Notes: generated by a model not told the origin, from the sequence alone. A DNA stretch of 64,000 nt from Planctomycetota bacterium (GCA_020845475.1 JADLFN010000073.1:16942-80941); one strand, 5' to 3'; numbered from the stretch's first letter, positions 45,397 through 54,338 are shown. Translations and numbers: made by a program.

Positions 45397-46185
45397 ATGA
45401 AACTCTTCAAACTGCTTCAAGTTCTACTGCTGATCGCTCCCGTGCTGGCGCTGAGCGCTTGCCACGACGAAGTGTTCCGCGAAGACCACCACCACGATTC
45501 CGACTTTGACCAGGTCAGCCATGTGCCGGCCGGCGGCGCTTCGTTTGGCACGTTCAACCAGTTCGAGCATGATTTCTCGACCCAGGACATTGACTCCTAC
45601 GCCGACCGCGACGGATTCACCTTCTCGCTGGCTGAGGAAAGCACGGTGATGATTACCGTGACCGCAGCGGGCAGCCTCGATGCCTGGATGGATCTGTACG
45701 ACGACAACTTCTTCCTGCTGACAGGAGACGACAACAGCGGCCCGGGCCTTGACCCGGTGCTGGTGGTGCAACTTGACGCCGGCAGCTACACGGTCGTGGT
45801 CGGTGGCGTGGGCGACAGCCAGGGCGGCTACGACTTCGACATTGTTACGGGCTCGCTGGGCGGCGTGGATTTTGGCTTCCTGAGCGCATCGACACTCTAT
45901 TTTGATGACGGCGGCGCCATTGACAGCCCGGCCGACTTCGATACCTACTTCTTCACCATTACCAGCGGGCAAGTGATCGACTTTGAGCTCTTTCGTCTCA
46001 CCGGCAACTACGACGGCAACCTGCAACTGGTGGATCAGTTCGGCCAGGAAGTGTTCTTCAATGACCCGGTCGGAGACGCCAATCCCGGTGTATTCAATGT
46101 GTCGCTCAATGCCGGCACCTACATGCTGGTGGTAGGCGCGGGCACGGGCAGCGGCGCTTACGAGATTGACATCAACGTACAGTAG
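45397..46185 (+). CDS. Lipoprotein with two pre-peptidase C-terminal (PPC)-like domains
   Basis: 262 residues from ATG 45397, with CGGGGGA 5 nt upstream. Signal with lipobox LSAC (KLLQVLLLIAPVLALSAC), a His/Asp-rich linker (EDHHHDSDFD), then two PPC-type beta-sandwich domains. The first (about 55-150) has FTFSLAEESTVMITV, MDLYDD and LDAGSYTVVVGG; the second (about 160-262) has YFFTITSGQVIDFEL, LQLVDQFG and LNAGTYMLVVGAG. PPC domains normally decorate secreted proteases; here they stand alone. Surface-attached binding protein is my inference. Confidence 0.75.
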   Translation: MKLFKLLQVLLLIAPVLALSACHDEVFREDHHHDSDFDQVSHVPAGGASFGTFNQFEHDFSTQDIDSYADRDGFTFSLAEESTVMITVTAAGSLDAWMDLYDDNFFLLTGDDNSGPGLDPVLVVQLDAGSYTVVVGGVGDSQGGYDFDIVTGSLGGVDFGFLSASTLYFDDGGAIDSPADFDTYFFTITSGQVIDFELFRLTGNYDGNLQLVDQFGQEVFFNDPVGDANPGVFNVSLNAGTYMLVVGAGTGSGAYEIDINVQ

Positions 46186-46297
46186 CGCGGCGACATCATC
46201 GGATTGCGGGTTGGCGCGTAGTCTCCAGTCCACTCGCAATCCGAAATCGTTTAACGGCTGCTTGCGCTGGGCGGCATTTCTGCTTAACCCATACGTC

Positions 46298-46987
46298 GTG
46301 ATTGAACCCAAAGAAGCCACTTCTGATGCTTTGGCCCACGCCGCCAAGGGTGACCTTGAAGGCGCGGCTGCGATGTTGAACAAAGTGTGCAGCACGTATC
46401 GCGAGTTCGGGCCCGCCTATGTTGCGCATGCGCTGGTCTTTCTTATGGCCGGCGATACGGCGCAGTGCATGACCGACCTCGATGCCGCTGACTGGGCAAA
46501 CCAGGAATTCGGCACACCTGATCAAGTGCGCCAGGCCAAGGAACTGCGCGTGGTGGCCTATGCCGTGCGCTCGCTCTATGGCGGCCAAAATGAAGCCGAG
46601 GTCTGCCGCAAGCTGTGCGACGAACTGCGCCAAAACGGCGTGCCCATGTCGTGGCTGTTTTTCCCAGCGCTTTGCTTTGAGTGGGCGTGGAAAGAAGACG
46701 ACATGAAGCGCTGGCTTGCGACCCTGCAAAAACACCGCGAGCTTTCCACAGCGTGCGCCCAATATCTGCAGCGCGCCACGGGCTGGACATCGTTTCTCAG
46801 TCGCGGTGGCAGTACAACTGAATTGGCGCCAGTGCACTTTGCCCGCCACCTAAGAGCCAAACGCGAAGGCGACGCAGGCAGCGCCGCCAAGCACTTGAAA
46901 CGGTTACAGGAACTGGTGCGCCCGCTTGAACCCTGGGCCATCATCGCGCGCTTCGCAGCAGGTGAAGCTACCGTTGAAACGGTGTAG
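46298..46987 (+). CDS. TPR-like helical-repeat protein
   Basis: 229 residues from GTG 46298; the frame is open from 46166 but that part has no protein-like character. Helical pairs of TPR spacing are visible (ALAHAAKGDLEGAAAMLNKV, PAYVAHALVFLMAGDTAQCM, and near the end AKREGDAGSAAKHLKRLQEL). No signal or membrane segment, so cytoplasmic. The role is unknown beyond likely protein binding. The stop codon TAG lies inside a 28-bp perfect palindrome that separates it from convergent rpmB. Confidence 0.6.
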   Translation: MIEPKEATSDALAHAAKGDLEGAAAMLNKVCSTYREFGPAYVAHALVFLMAGDTAQCMTDLDAADWANQEFGTPDQVRQAKELRVVAYAVRSLYGGQNEAEVCRKLCDELRQNGVPMSWLFFPALCFEWAWKEDDMKRWLATLQKHRELSTACAQYLQRATGWTSFLSRGGSTTELAPVHFARHLRAKREGDAGSAAKHLKRLQELVRPLEPWAIIARFAAGEATVETV

Positions 46988-47011
46988 GGGCGACCCATGG
47001 GTCGCCCCTAC
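46984..47011. terminator. 28-bp perfect palindrome spanning a stop codon
   Basis: Arms GTAGGGGCGACCCA and TGGGTCGCCCCTAC. The first arm contains the TAG stop of the upstream gene (46985-46987). Placed between convergent genes, it could stop transcription both ways. Best-formed member of the GGGGCGAC palindrome family. Confidence 0.65.
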
Positions 47012-47032
47012 GTTAGTTTGGTCCAACAGCTT

Positions 47033-47287
47033 CTACGCCGCCTTCTCGTAGTTGCGCTTGACCGGCTTGGTCACCTTGCCGGCCTGAATGCAGCTTGAGC
47101 ACACATTGATGCGCTTGATGGCGCCGCTTACCACCGCGCGCATGCGGTGTACGTTCGGGCGGAACACGCGCTTGTTGCTGGCAATGACGCGGCTACCGAC
47201 GCCGCCAAGCTTCTTGGCCAAACCGCGGCGGGTGGTGCTGCCACCGGCCACAACTTTCTTACCGCAGAGATCACAAGCGCGCGACAT
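47033..47287 (-). CDS. rpmB: 50S ribosomal protein L28
   Basis: 84 residues from ATG 47287 with CGGAGA 8 nt upstream. Starts MSRACDLCGKKVVAGG and has RRVFRPN-type sequence (NKRVFRPNVHRMRAV) typical of L28. Both Cys pairs are present (CDLC at the start; CSSC near residue 66), so this is the zinc-binding (C+) form. It stands alone, not with rpmG. A GGGACTGTCCCC element lies just upstream near 47346. Confidence 0.93.
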   Translation of the reverse strand: MSRACDLCGKKVVAGGSTTRRGLAKKLGGVGSRVIASNKRVFRPNVHRMRAVVSGAIKRINVCSSCIQAGKVTKPVKRNYEKAA

Positions 47288-47425
47288 GGAACGTCTCCGA
47301 AAATGGAGCGCCAAGGGTAGGAACAGGCGCGCGCTAGTCAAGACAGGGACTGTCCCCGCAGCCCCGGGTTTGTCGCCACCCTCATTACAATGGTGCGCGG
47401 GAAAAGTCCCTAACAGGAGAAAGCC

Positions 47426-47815
47426 ATGAGTGGAGCACGCAGAAGGGCCCGCCGCGAGGCCAAGTACGCCGTCAAGCAGTTAATGAAACAGGGCATGCCC
47501 GCCAGCGCCATTGGCGCCGTGGCGAGCACCGACAAACTGAAATTCACCTTGATGAAGATCGTCAACAAGCTCGACAGGAAGCTCGATACCGGCGAAGGCG
47601 ACATCTCCATTCGCGAAGGGCTTGCCGCAATTGGCGAGATCCGCAAGCTCGAGCAGGCGCAGGGCAAAATGATCGAGCAGGCGGCTGAGCATGAAGCCGC
47701 GTCGCCCTTGTATGAGGAAGCCACGCCGCGAACGCCCGCGCAGCAGCCAAGCCTCAAGGAAGCCGGCATCACGGAAGTGAGCGCCGCGGCCACGCCGCTC
47801 AAAGCCGCGGGCTAA
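47426..47815 (+). CDS. Small helical protein of unknown function
   Basis: 129 residues, ATG 47426 with an AGGAGA ribosome binding site. Basic N-terminus (MSGARRRARREAKYAVKQLM), then predicted helices with regular hydrophobic spacing (KFTLMKIVNKLDRKL; IREGLAAIGEIRKLEQAQG) and a disordered Ala/Pro/Glu tail. No signal peptide. Not recognised; the basic start could bind nucleic acid, which is only a guess. Confidence 0.55.
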   Translation: MSGARRRARREAKYAVKQLMKQGMPASAIGAVASTDKLKFTLMKIVNKLDRKLDTGEGDISIREGLAAIGEIRKLEQAQGKMIEQAAEHEAASPLYEEATPRTPAQQPSLKEAGITEVSAAATPLKAAG

Positions 47816-47898
47816 GCCCGCGCGCTCTTTGACAACTTTGCTGCACATAGATGGGTTGGCGATCTTCCAACTTCGCCGATTCGTGGTTGAATGAGGCT

Positions 47899-48123
47899 AT
47901 GCTGGAACTCGAATACAAGACCTACGAGCGGCAGAAGCCTACCTTGATAGCCAAGGACGAACATCGCTGGGTGCTGATCAAGGGCACCAAGGTGGCAGGT
48001 GTATTCGACACCAGTCTTGAAGCCTTCGAGCGCGGCATTGCCATGTTCGGCAACGTCCCCATGCTTGTGAAGCAAATCGAGCACAGCGAGGCCCCTGTGT
48101 TCATCGGTCAAGTCGAGCCTTGA
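47899..48123 (+). CDS. Small DUF5678-like protein
   Basis: 74 residues from ATG 47899 with TGAGG just upstream. The core YKTYERQKPTLIAKDEHRWVLIKG, then GVFDTSLEAFERG, resembles DUF5678-type proteins, in which a small strand-rich domain is often encoded immediately before a retropepsin-like protein, as here (3-nt gap). The two are almost certainly cotranscribed. Family assignment is by recollection of the pattern; the molecular role is unknown. Confidence 0.65.
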   Translation: MLELEYKTYERQKPTLIAKDEHRWVLIKGTKVAGVFDTSLEAFERGIAMFGNVPMLVKQIEHSEAPVFIGQVEP

Positions 48124-48126
48124 ACC

Positions 48127-48555
48127 ATGCCGACTATCTCTGGCCGACTCAAGGACCTGAGGCCGCGCGGCGCTGTATTTCAAGGCGAGGCCGCCGTCCC
48201 CAAAGTCGTGGAAGCAGCGCTGAAGTTGGCGAAGCAGCCGGTGCCCACCCCTATTGGCGTCGCAATCCACGTTGACACCGGCGCGGCTACGACCGCTGTT
48301 TCACATGGTCTGCCGGGCAAACTCGGGTTGCACCCCATAGGTGCGGCAACGGTGAACAGCGCAACGACGCTGGGTATCAGCTGCCCTATCTTCATGTTGA
48401 GGCTGGTACTCCCGAAGGGCATTGTCTTTCACCTGCCCGTCGTAGAAAGCGCAATTGCGTTCGATCAGTTTGATGTTCTGTTGGGACGCGATCTGCTGGC
48501 GCACGGCCTGTTTGTTTACAACGGCCAGAAGAACTTCTTCGAGTTGACGTTCTGA
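48127..48555 (+). CDS. Retropepsin-like aspartyl protease family protein
   Basis: 142 residues starting 3 nt after the DUF5678-like gene. The catalytic-type motif VDTGAATTAV (Asp-Thr-Gly) lies near residue 49, and a GRDLL near residue 120 follows the FDVLLGRD pattern of retropepsin-like folds (the usual I-I-G-R/N motif). The protein is single-domain, so it would act as a homodimer if active. No signal peptide. Bacterial members of this type are poorly characterised. Confidence 0.75.
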   Translation: MPTISGRLKDLRPRGAVFQGEAAVPKVVEAALKLAKQPVPTPIGVAIHVDTGAATTAVSHGLPGKLGLHPIGAATVNSATTLGISCPIFMLRLVLPKGIVFHLPVVESAIAFDQFDVLLGRDLLAHGLFVYNGQKNFFELTF

Positions 48556-48680
48556 TCATCGGATTGAGTTACGCATTTCTAATGCAATGGCAGAAATGAG
48601 CGGAGTGTACGACTCCGCCTTGGCGCGTTGTCTTCGCGTGCTATTCTTCCTCGCGAGAGCCGATTCCATTGAGACCGACT

Positions 48681-49922
48681 ATGCCTACTGCCCTTGCTGT
48701 TGGCCTGAAATGCCGTGAATGCGGCCATGAATATGCCGATGCTCCCAAAAACGTTTGCGAGCACGACTTTGCGCCGCTTGAAGTCAACTACGATTACGAT
48801 GCCATCAAGAAGTCGCTCACGCGCGAGGCCATTGCCAAGCGAACTTTCAACATGTGGCGCTACAAGGAACTGTTGCCCGAGCAGGAGCCCGTTTCCGGCC
48901 TGACCACCGGCGGTACGCCGCTCGTTCACGCCAAGAACCTGGGCCGCGAACTGGGTGTCAAGAATCTCTATGTGAAGTTCGATGGCGTTTGCCAGCCCAC
49001 GCTCAGCTTCAAGGATCGCGTCGTGGCCGTGAGCATCGCGCGCGCCAAGCGCTTTGGTTTCACCACCGTGGGTTGCGCGAGCACGGGCAATCTGGCCAAC
49101 AGTGTCGCCGCGCAGGCGGCGCAGGCCGGGCTCAAGGCGATCATCCTCATCCCCAAAGACCTCGAACCCGCGAAGGTCGCCAACACGCAGATCTACGGCG
49201 CGACGCTTGTGAAAATTGACGGCCCCTATGACGACGTCAACCGCCTTTGCTCCGAGATCGCCAATGACGCGAAGATCGGCATCGTGAACGTGAACCTGCG
49301 GCCCTATTACGCCGAGGGCAGCAAGAGCATGGGTTTTGAGATCGCCGAGCAACTGGGCTGGCGCGCGCCCGACAACATCATCTGCCCCATGGCCGGCGGC
49401 TCGCTGATCAACAAGCTCAGCAAGAGCTTCAAAGAATTCGAGAAGCTGGGATTGCTGGAAGCCGCGCCGAAAACGAAGTTCTGGGGCGCACAGGCGGCGG
49501 GCTGCAACCCGATTACCGATGCGATCAAGCGCAAAAGCGACCTCATCAAGCCCGTCAAGAAACCGGACACGATTGCGCGCAGCATCGCCATTGGCAACCC
49601 CGCCGACGGCTACTTCGCGGCGCGGCTATGCCTCGACACGGGTGGTGGCGGAGATGACATCACGGATGCAGAGATCATCGAGGCCATGAAGCTCCTGGCT
49701 CGCACGGAGGGCCTGTTCACGGAAACGGCTGGCGGCGTAACGCTGGGCGTGTTCGTGAAGTTGCTCAAGGCCGGCAGGATCAACAAAGATGAAAGCACCG
49801 TGGTGTGCATCACGGGCCAGGGTTTGAAAACGCTCGACCCGCTCTATGCGCCGGGCGTGCTGCCGGATGCGCCGGTGATCAAGCCTACGCTGGCGGCATT
49901 CAAGGACTTGAAGATTGCATGA
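48681..49922 (+). CDS. thrC: Threonine synthase
   Basis: 413 residues from ATG 48681; a TTG at 48669 is less likely. PLP-dependent conversion of O-phosphohomoserine to threonine. An N-terminal zinc-ribbon-like segment (LKCRECGHEY...C) precedes the fold-type II core: the Lys in TLSFKDRVV binds PLP, GCASTGNLANSVAA forms the phosphate-binding region, and ICPMAGGSL the Gly-rich PLP phosphate cup. Length and zinc-ribbon fit the shorter class of threonine synthases. No thrA or thrB nearby. Ends before a 24-bp palindrome. Confidence 0.88.
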   Translation: MPTALAVGLKCRECGHEYADAPKNVCEHDFAPLEVNYDYDAIKKSLTREAIAKRTFNMWRYKELLPEQEPVSGLTTGGTPLVHAKNLGRELGVKNLYVKFDGVCQPTLSFKDRVVAVSIARAKRFGFTTVGCASTGNLANSVAAQAAQAGLKAIILIPKDLEPAKVANTQIYGATLVKIDGPYDDVNRLCSEIANDAKIGIVNVNLRPYYAEGSKSMGFEIAEQLGWRAPDNIICPMAGGSLINKLSKSFKEFEKLGLLEAAPKTKFWGAQAAGCNPITDAIKRKSDLIKPVKKPDTIARSIAIGNPADGYFAARLCLDTGGGGDDITDAEIIEAMKLLARTEGLFTETAGGVTLGVFVKLLKAGRINKDESTVVCITGQGLKTLDPLYAPGVLPDAPVIKPTLAAFKDLKIA

Positions 49923-49936
49923 CGCGAGTGCGCTGT

Positions 49937-49960
49937 AGGGGCGACATATATGTCGCCCCT
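49937..49960. terminator. 24-bp perfect palindrome after thrC
   Basis: Arms AGGGGCGACATA and TATGTCGCCCCT, 14 nt past the thrC stop. Member of the GGGGCGAC family; probable terminator or repeat element. Confidence 0.6.
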
Positions 49961-49975
49961 GCGAAACGCGGCCGC

Positions 49976-49981
49976 TATAAA
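49976..49981 (+). promoter_or_regulatory. -10 hexamer, leaderless-type, for ankyrin gene
   Basis: TATAAA ends 5 nt before ATG 49987, and no Shine-Dalgarno sequence is present. The spacing puts the transcription start at or next to the A of ATG. Confidence 0.45.
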
Positions 49982-49986
49982 CGGTC

Positions 49987-50646
49987 ATGGCCCAGGCACA
50001 GGAAATCTTCGCAGCTCTCAAGGCGGGCGACCTTGACGCATTCAAGAAACAGCTCGCCGGCAATTCCGCGCTTGCAAATGCGCGCAACGAGCAGGGCGTG
50101 AGCCTGCTCATGCAGGCGCGCTACGATTTTCGCCAGCCGTTCATCGAGGTGATCCTGAAACACCGCACGGGCCTTGACGTTTTCGAGGCCGCGGCACTGG
50201 GCAAACTCGACAAACTCACCAAGGTGCTCGACGTAGAGCCCGACGCCGTCAACGACTGGTCGCCCGACGGCTTCCAGCCCATGCACTTGGCGGCTTTCTT
50301 CGCCCAGCCCGACACATTGCGGCTGCTGCTTGAGCGCGGCGGGCACATTGGCATTCACTCAAAGAACCCGCTCAACGTGCGCGCCATTCACTGCGCGGCT
50401 GCCGGCCGCTCGCTGGATTGCGTGAGAACATTGCTTGAGAAAGGCTCCGACCCCAACGCGCGCCAGGCCGGCGGGTTTACGCCGCTGCACAGCGCGGCCC
50501 AGAACGGCAGCGTTGAAATGGTGAAAGCGCTGCTCAGCAAGGGTGCTGTCCGAAGCTCGAAGACGGACGACGGCAAGATGGCGGTCGATTTCGCGAAGGA
50601 AAAGGGCCACACCGACGTTATTGCGTTACTGGAGACCCAGCCATGA
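49987..50646 (+). CDS. Ankyrin-repeat protein
   Basis: 219 residues. After a helical N-terminus (AQEIFAALKAGDLDAFKKQL), about five ankyrin repeats run to the end: VSLLMQARYDF, DGFQPMHLAAFFAQPDTLRL, NVRAIHCAAAGRSLDCVRTL, GGFTPLHSAAQNGSVEMVKA, DDGKMAVDFAKEKGHTDVIA. Cytoplasmic interaction module with no enzymatic domain. Its stop overlaps the ferritin-like gene start by 4 nt, so the two are translationally coupled, suggesting a related function. Confidence 0.85.
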   Translation: MAQAQEIFAALKAGDLDAFKKQLAGNSALANARNEQGVSLLMQARYDFRQPFIEVILKHRTGLDVFEAAALGKLDKLTKVLDVEPDAVNDWSPDGFQPMHLAAFFAQPDTLRLLLERGGHIGIHSKNPLNVRAIHCAAAGRSLDCVRTLLEKGSDPNARQAGGFTPLHSAAQNGSVEMVKALLSKGAVRSSKTDDGKMAVDFAKEKGHTDVIALLETQP

Positions 50647-51182
50647 AGCAGCCATTCAGAACGGACCTCGAAAAAATCCGCAAGCGCGCCCGCGCCAAAA
50701 TGATGGATGGCGCCGTGACCGAGGCGAACAAGTCCGACGTCAAGAAGGTGATTGAGGTGCTCAACGAGATTCTGGCGACGGAGATCGTGTGCATCCTGCG
50801 CTACAAGAACCATCACTACATGGCCAGCGGCATCAACGCCCAGCCTGTCGCGGCGGAATTCCTGGTCCACGCTAACGAAGAGCAAATGCACGCGGACTGG
50901 GTGGCGCTTCGCATCACGCAATTGGGCGGCGTTCCCAATTTCAATCCTGAAGGCTTGGCGACTCGCTCGCATGCTCAATACGCCGAGGGGGAAACGCTCG
51001 AAGAGATGATCAAGGAAGACCTCGTGGCCGAGCGCGTGGCGATTGAGACCTACTCAGAAATCGCGCGCTGGATCGGAACCGACGATCCCACAACACGCCG
51101 CATGATTGAGGACATCCTCAAGATGGAGGAAGAGCACGCCGATGACCTCAAGAACCTGCTCGAAAGCCTGGGCAGGAAGTAG
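50643..51182 (+). CDS. Ferritin-like (bacterioferritin-type) four-helix protein
   Basis: 179 residues. A ferritin-like di-iron four-helix bundle. Metal ligands are suggested by EILATEIVCILRYKNHHYM, the ANEEQMHADWVALRI helix with ExxxH, EDLVAERVAIETY and KMEEEHADDLKNLL. The layout matches bacterioferritin-like and short Dps-like proteins of iron storage or oxidative protection; heme or cage formation cannot be judged. It follows the ankyrin gene with a 4-nt overlap and precedes prkA by 39 nt. Confidence 0.82.
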   Translation: MKQPFRTDLEKIRKRARAKMMDGAVTEANKSDVKKVIEVLNEILATEIVCILRYKNHHYMASGINAQPVAAEFLVHANEEQMHADWVALRITQLGGVPNFNPEGLATRSHAQYAEGETLEEMIKEDLVAERVAIETYSEIARWIGTDDPTTRRMIEDILKMEEEHADDLKNLLESLGRK

Positions 51183-51209
51183 CGCGGCGCGCGCGCAGTC
51201 ATGGTTTGG

Positions 51210-51215
51210 TAGAAT
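51210..51215 (+). promoter_or_regulatory. -10 hexamer, leaderless-type, for prkA
   Basis: TAGAAT, 6 nt before ATG 51222, with no Shine-Dalgarno between them. No TTGACA-like -35 at the expected distance. Confidence 0.45.
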
Positions 51216-51221
51216 GACGCC

Positions 51222-53513
51222 ATGGCAAGCGAAAAGCCCCAACTGTCCGAGAAGGACATCACCGATTTCGTGGTGAAGGAAAACCTCGAACGCTACACCG
51301 GCGCGGCCTGGCAGGGCAGCTTCACGGAGTATCTGGCGCTCGTGGCCAAGGATCCCTACCGCCATACGCGCACGTCGTACCAGCTGATGTACGACATGCT
51401 CATGCACTTCGGCCATGAGGACTTCGAGGACAACGGCGAGGAAGTGCGGCGCTATCGCCTGTTCGATGACCCGTTCAATGGCGGCAAGAACGCGATTTAC
51501 GGTCTCGAGCGCACGATTGAAAAACTCGTGCAATACATCCGCTCCGGAGCGCGCGAGGGCGGCAAGGAACGCATTTTCATCCTGCACGGGCCTGTGGGCA
51601 CGGCCAAGACAAGCATCCTCGATTTGATGGCGCGCGGCCTGGAAGGATACACCTCGACTGACGACGGCGCGGTGTATTCGTTTGCATGGCGCTTTGGCAA
51701 GGACTTCCACAGTGAGGGCGCGCCGGGCCTGGGCTTTGGCCAGGCGGCGGCCGGCGGTGATTACGCCGGAGTCAAGAACCCTGTGGCGGTGCTGCCATCG
51801 CAGATGCACGAGCACCCGCTGTTCCTGATTCCGCGCGCGGTTCGCCGCGAGTTGCTGCAAACGCTTTTCGAGCGCGCCGGCATTCACCACAAGCGCGCGA
51901 TCCCGCACAAAGTTGTCGAGGGCGAACTCGATTTCAACAGCAAGCAGATCTACGACTTCCTGCTGCGCCGCTACAAGGGCGACTGGCTCAAGGTCATGGA
52001 CCATGTGCTTGTCCAGCGCATGGTGTTCTCCGAAAGCGGCGGCACAGGCATCGCCAAGATTCCGCCCGAGGGCAATGTCGAAACGGCCAGTTCGCCCGTC
52101 ACGATTGACGAGAATTTCAAGTACATCGCCAATCTGCTTTCAAGCGTGAGCCTGGTGCGCTTCCACGGCAAATATGTGCGCGGAAACCGCGGGTTGGTGC
52201 ATTACTCCGACATCTTCAAGAAACCCGTGGGCTACCTGCAGCACCTGCTCAGCGCCGTCGAAGAGCACAAAATGGATTTCGGCGAAGTCGGCGGCGACAT
52301 CGACGTCATGATCATCGGTACGACGAACCTCGCTGAGTACTCCGCCATTCGTGCCGACCCGCTCAGCAAGGCGCTGCGTTCGCGCATCCGCAAGATTGAC
52401 GTGCCGTACCTGCTCAATTACCAGGACGAAGAGAAGATTTACAACCGCGGCCTGAAACTCGCGCGCCGCTACCACAAGATTGCTCCGCACACGACGGAGA
52501 TGGCCGCGCTCTGGGCGATCATGAGCCGCGTGCAGAAGTCAGATCTGCCGCATTCAACTGAAGTGCAGGATGAAACGCGGCAAGTGCTCAGCAAGCTCAC
52601 GCCGCTGGCGAAAACGCTGCTTTATGCGGGTGAATATCCGCCCGTGCTCACGGGCAAAGAACGCCAGCAACTCACGCGCGAAGTGCGCAAGCGCCTGCGC
52701 AACGAATATCCCGACGAAGGCATGGACGGCATTCCCACGCGCATCCTGCAAAACCTCTTTGCCGATTTGTGCGAGGATGACGAAGCCGAGTGCATCAACC
52801 CGTTCTCGGTGTTCAAGTTGCTCGACCAGGTCGTCGAGCAGGGCCCGGTGAATTTCGACTTCCTGGCAAGGCAGCGCGACGACAGCTACCACGATTTCAG
52901 GGGTTTCACGACCGTGCTGCGCATGCGCTACGACGAAATCATTTCGTCGGAGATCGAGAACAGCATCATCAACGTGGACAACGCGGAGATTGAAGGCCGT
53001 ATCCGCGAATACCTCAAGCATGTCACCGCGTACAACCGCAAAGAGAAAGTGCGCAACGAGTTGACGGGCCGCGACCAGGACCCGGACGACAAGCTCATGC
53101 GCAGGATTGAAGCGCTGATGGAAGTCGAGGACAGCGAGCGCGATTTCTACCGCTTCAAGATGGTCTCGAGGCTCACGAATGCGCTGACCGGCGGCACCGG
53201 CCACATCAAGGCCGGCGACAGCGGCATTGCGAAAATTGATTTCTACGAGGTGTACAGCGACGTATTCAAGGCCATTCACCGTTCGCTCTACCGCGAGAAG
53301 CGCGACAAGATCAACTGGCAGGCCGTCAAGCGCGACCTCGAAAAGAACAACTCGCGCGACATGCTTGACAAGCTCGTCGAAAAAGAGGGCAAGGCCGATC
53401 ACGTAGCCACGCTTACGCTGCTCGACAACATGCATTCCAGCTACGGCTACAGCTACGAATGCGCGCGGCCCGTGATCCTGTATTTCATCGAGCGCCGGCT
53501 GGGCGCGCGTTGA
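51222..53513 (+). CDS. prkA: PrkA-family serine protein kinase / AAA+ protein
   Basis: 763 residues. AAA+ N-terminal part: LFDDPFNGGKNAIYGLERTI then Walker A ILHGPVGTAKTSILD and a Walker B region DVMIIGTTNL. Extended PrkA-specific sequence follows: HKVVEGELDFNSKQIYDFLL, VRFHGKYVRGNRGLVHYSDI, and RIRKIDVPYLLNYQDEEKIY. The C-terminal 250 residues form the kinase-like domain. Family members are reported as kinases, and in some cases as AAA proteases, acting in stress and stationary phase. The usual YeaH and SpoVR partners are absent here; mqnA follows. Confidence 0.93.
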   Translation: MASEKPQLSEKDITDFVVKENLERYTGAAWQGSFTEYLALVAKDPYRHTRTSYQLMYDMLMHFGHEDFEDNGEEVRRYRLFDDPFNGGKNAIYGLERTIEKLVQYIRSGAREGGKERIFILHGPVGTAKTSILDLMARGLEGYTSTDDGAVYSFAWRFGKDFHSEGAPGLGFGQAAAGGDYAGVKNPVAVLPSQMHEHPLFLIPRAVRRELLQTLFERAGIHHKRAIPHKVVEGELDFNSKQIYDFLLRRYKGDWLKVMDHVLVQRMVFSESGGTGIAKIPPEGNVETASSPVTIDENFKYIANLLSSVSLVRFHGKYVRGNRGLVHYSDIFKKPVGYLQHLLSAVEEHKMDFGEVGGDIDVMIIGTTNLAEYSAIRADPLSKALRSRIRKIDVPYLLNYQDEEKIYNRGLKLARRYHKIAPHTTEMAALWAIMSRVQKSDLPHSTEVQDETRQVLSKLTPLAKTLLYAGEYPPVLTGKERQQLTREVRKRLRNEYPDEGMDGIPTRILQNLFADLCEDDEAECINPFSVFKLLDQVVEQGPVNFDFLARQRDDSYHDFRGFTTVLRMRYDEIISSEIENSIINVDNAEIEGRIREYLKHVTAYNRKEKVRNELTGRDQDPDDKLMRRIEALMEVEDSERDFYRFKMVSRLTNALTGGTGHIKAGDSGIAKIDFYEVYSDVFKAIHRSLYREKRDKINWQAVKRDLEKNNSRDMLDKLVEKEGKADHVATLTLLDNMHSSYGYSYECARPVILYFIERRLGAR

Positions 53514-53546
53514 CAGCATCACGCGCCGCATTAGCCTCTCGCTCCC

Positions 53547-54338
53547 ATGGCCAAACTTCGCGTTGGCGTTGTTTCTTTCCTTAATGCGCAGCCTCTTTGG
53601 GTGGCGCTGGAGGGTGATCCTGACATTGAGCTGATCCCCGATACTCCCGCGCGGCTGTCCGACATGATGGCCGCGGGCGAGCTGGATCTGGGCGTGCTGC
53701 CTGTGTTTGAGGCCCTGCGCCTGCCCGACGTGGAACTTGTGCGCGAGCTCGGTGTGGCCGCCGAAGGCCCGGTCGAAAGCGTGGGCATTTTCACCAAGCT
53801 TGACGAAGGCGACACTGTCAGTGCCAGCAGCGTGCGCATGGATGCCCGCTCGCGCACCAGCGTTGCGCTTGCGAAGATCATTCTTGGCGCGCTGGATGTG
53901 CAGCCCGAACTCCACGTTGCGGATGTGCGCCCTGAGCTGTTTGATAGTTATTCCGAGTCCGCCCTGCTGCTCATCGGCGACGACTGCCTGCGCGCGCGCG
54001 CCACGCGGCCCAACTGGCGTTTCCTTGATTTGAGCCAGGCCTGGCATGAGCTCTCCGGCCTGCCCTTTGTATTCGCAATCTGGACAGCGCGTGCCGGTGT
54101 GCTGACCGCAGCGTTGCGGCGCAAGCTCTCCGACGCGCTCGATCGCGGCCTGCCGGAAGTGCCGCGTCTGGTCGCGGCCTCGCGCCAGATCACAGGCCAG
54201 AGCGAAGCGTACCTCACTCATTATCTCACCCAGACAATTCGCCATCGCCTCGACGCGCGCTGCATTGAAGGCCTGCGCGAGTTCGCCAAACGCTGCATCG
54301 AGCACGGGCTGCTGCCGCGCGATACGCGCATGCCCTGA
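53547..54338 (+). CDS. mqnA: Chorismate dehydratase
   Basis: 263 residues. First step of the futalosine route: chorismate to 3-enolpyruvylbenzoate. LRVGVVSFLNAQPLWVAL at the N-terminus, DTPARLSDMMAAGELDLGVLPV, then RTSVALAKIIL and the ligand region SALLLIGDD followed by DLSQAWHELSGLPFVFAIW. This is the MqnA/MqnD periplasmic-binding-protein fold, and SFLNAxPL marks MqnA. With mqnC at 27892 it supports menaquinone synthesis via futalosine; mqnB, mqnD and mqnE are not in the window. Confidence 0.92.
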   Translation: MAKLRVGVVSFLNAQPLWVALEGDPDIELIPDTPARLSDMMAAGELDLGVLPVFEALRLPDVELVRELGVAAEGPVESVGIFTKLDEGDTVSASSVRMDARSRTSVALAKIILGALDVQPELHVADVRPELFDSYSESALLLIGDDCLRARATRPNWRFLDLSQAWHELSGLPFVFAIWTARAGVLTAALRRKLSDALDRGLPEVPRLVAASRQITGQSEAYLTHYLTQTIRHRLDARCIEGLREFAKRCIEHGLLPRDTRMP

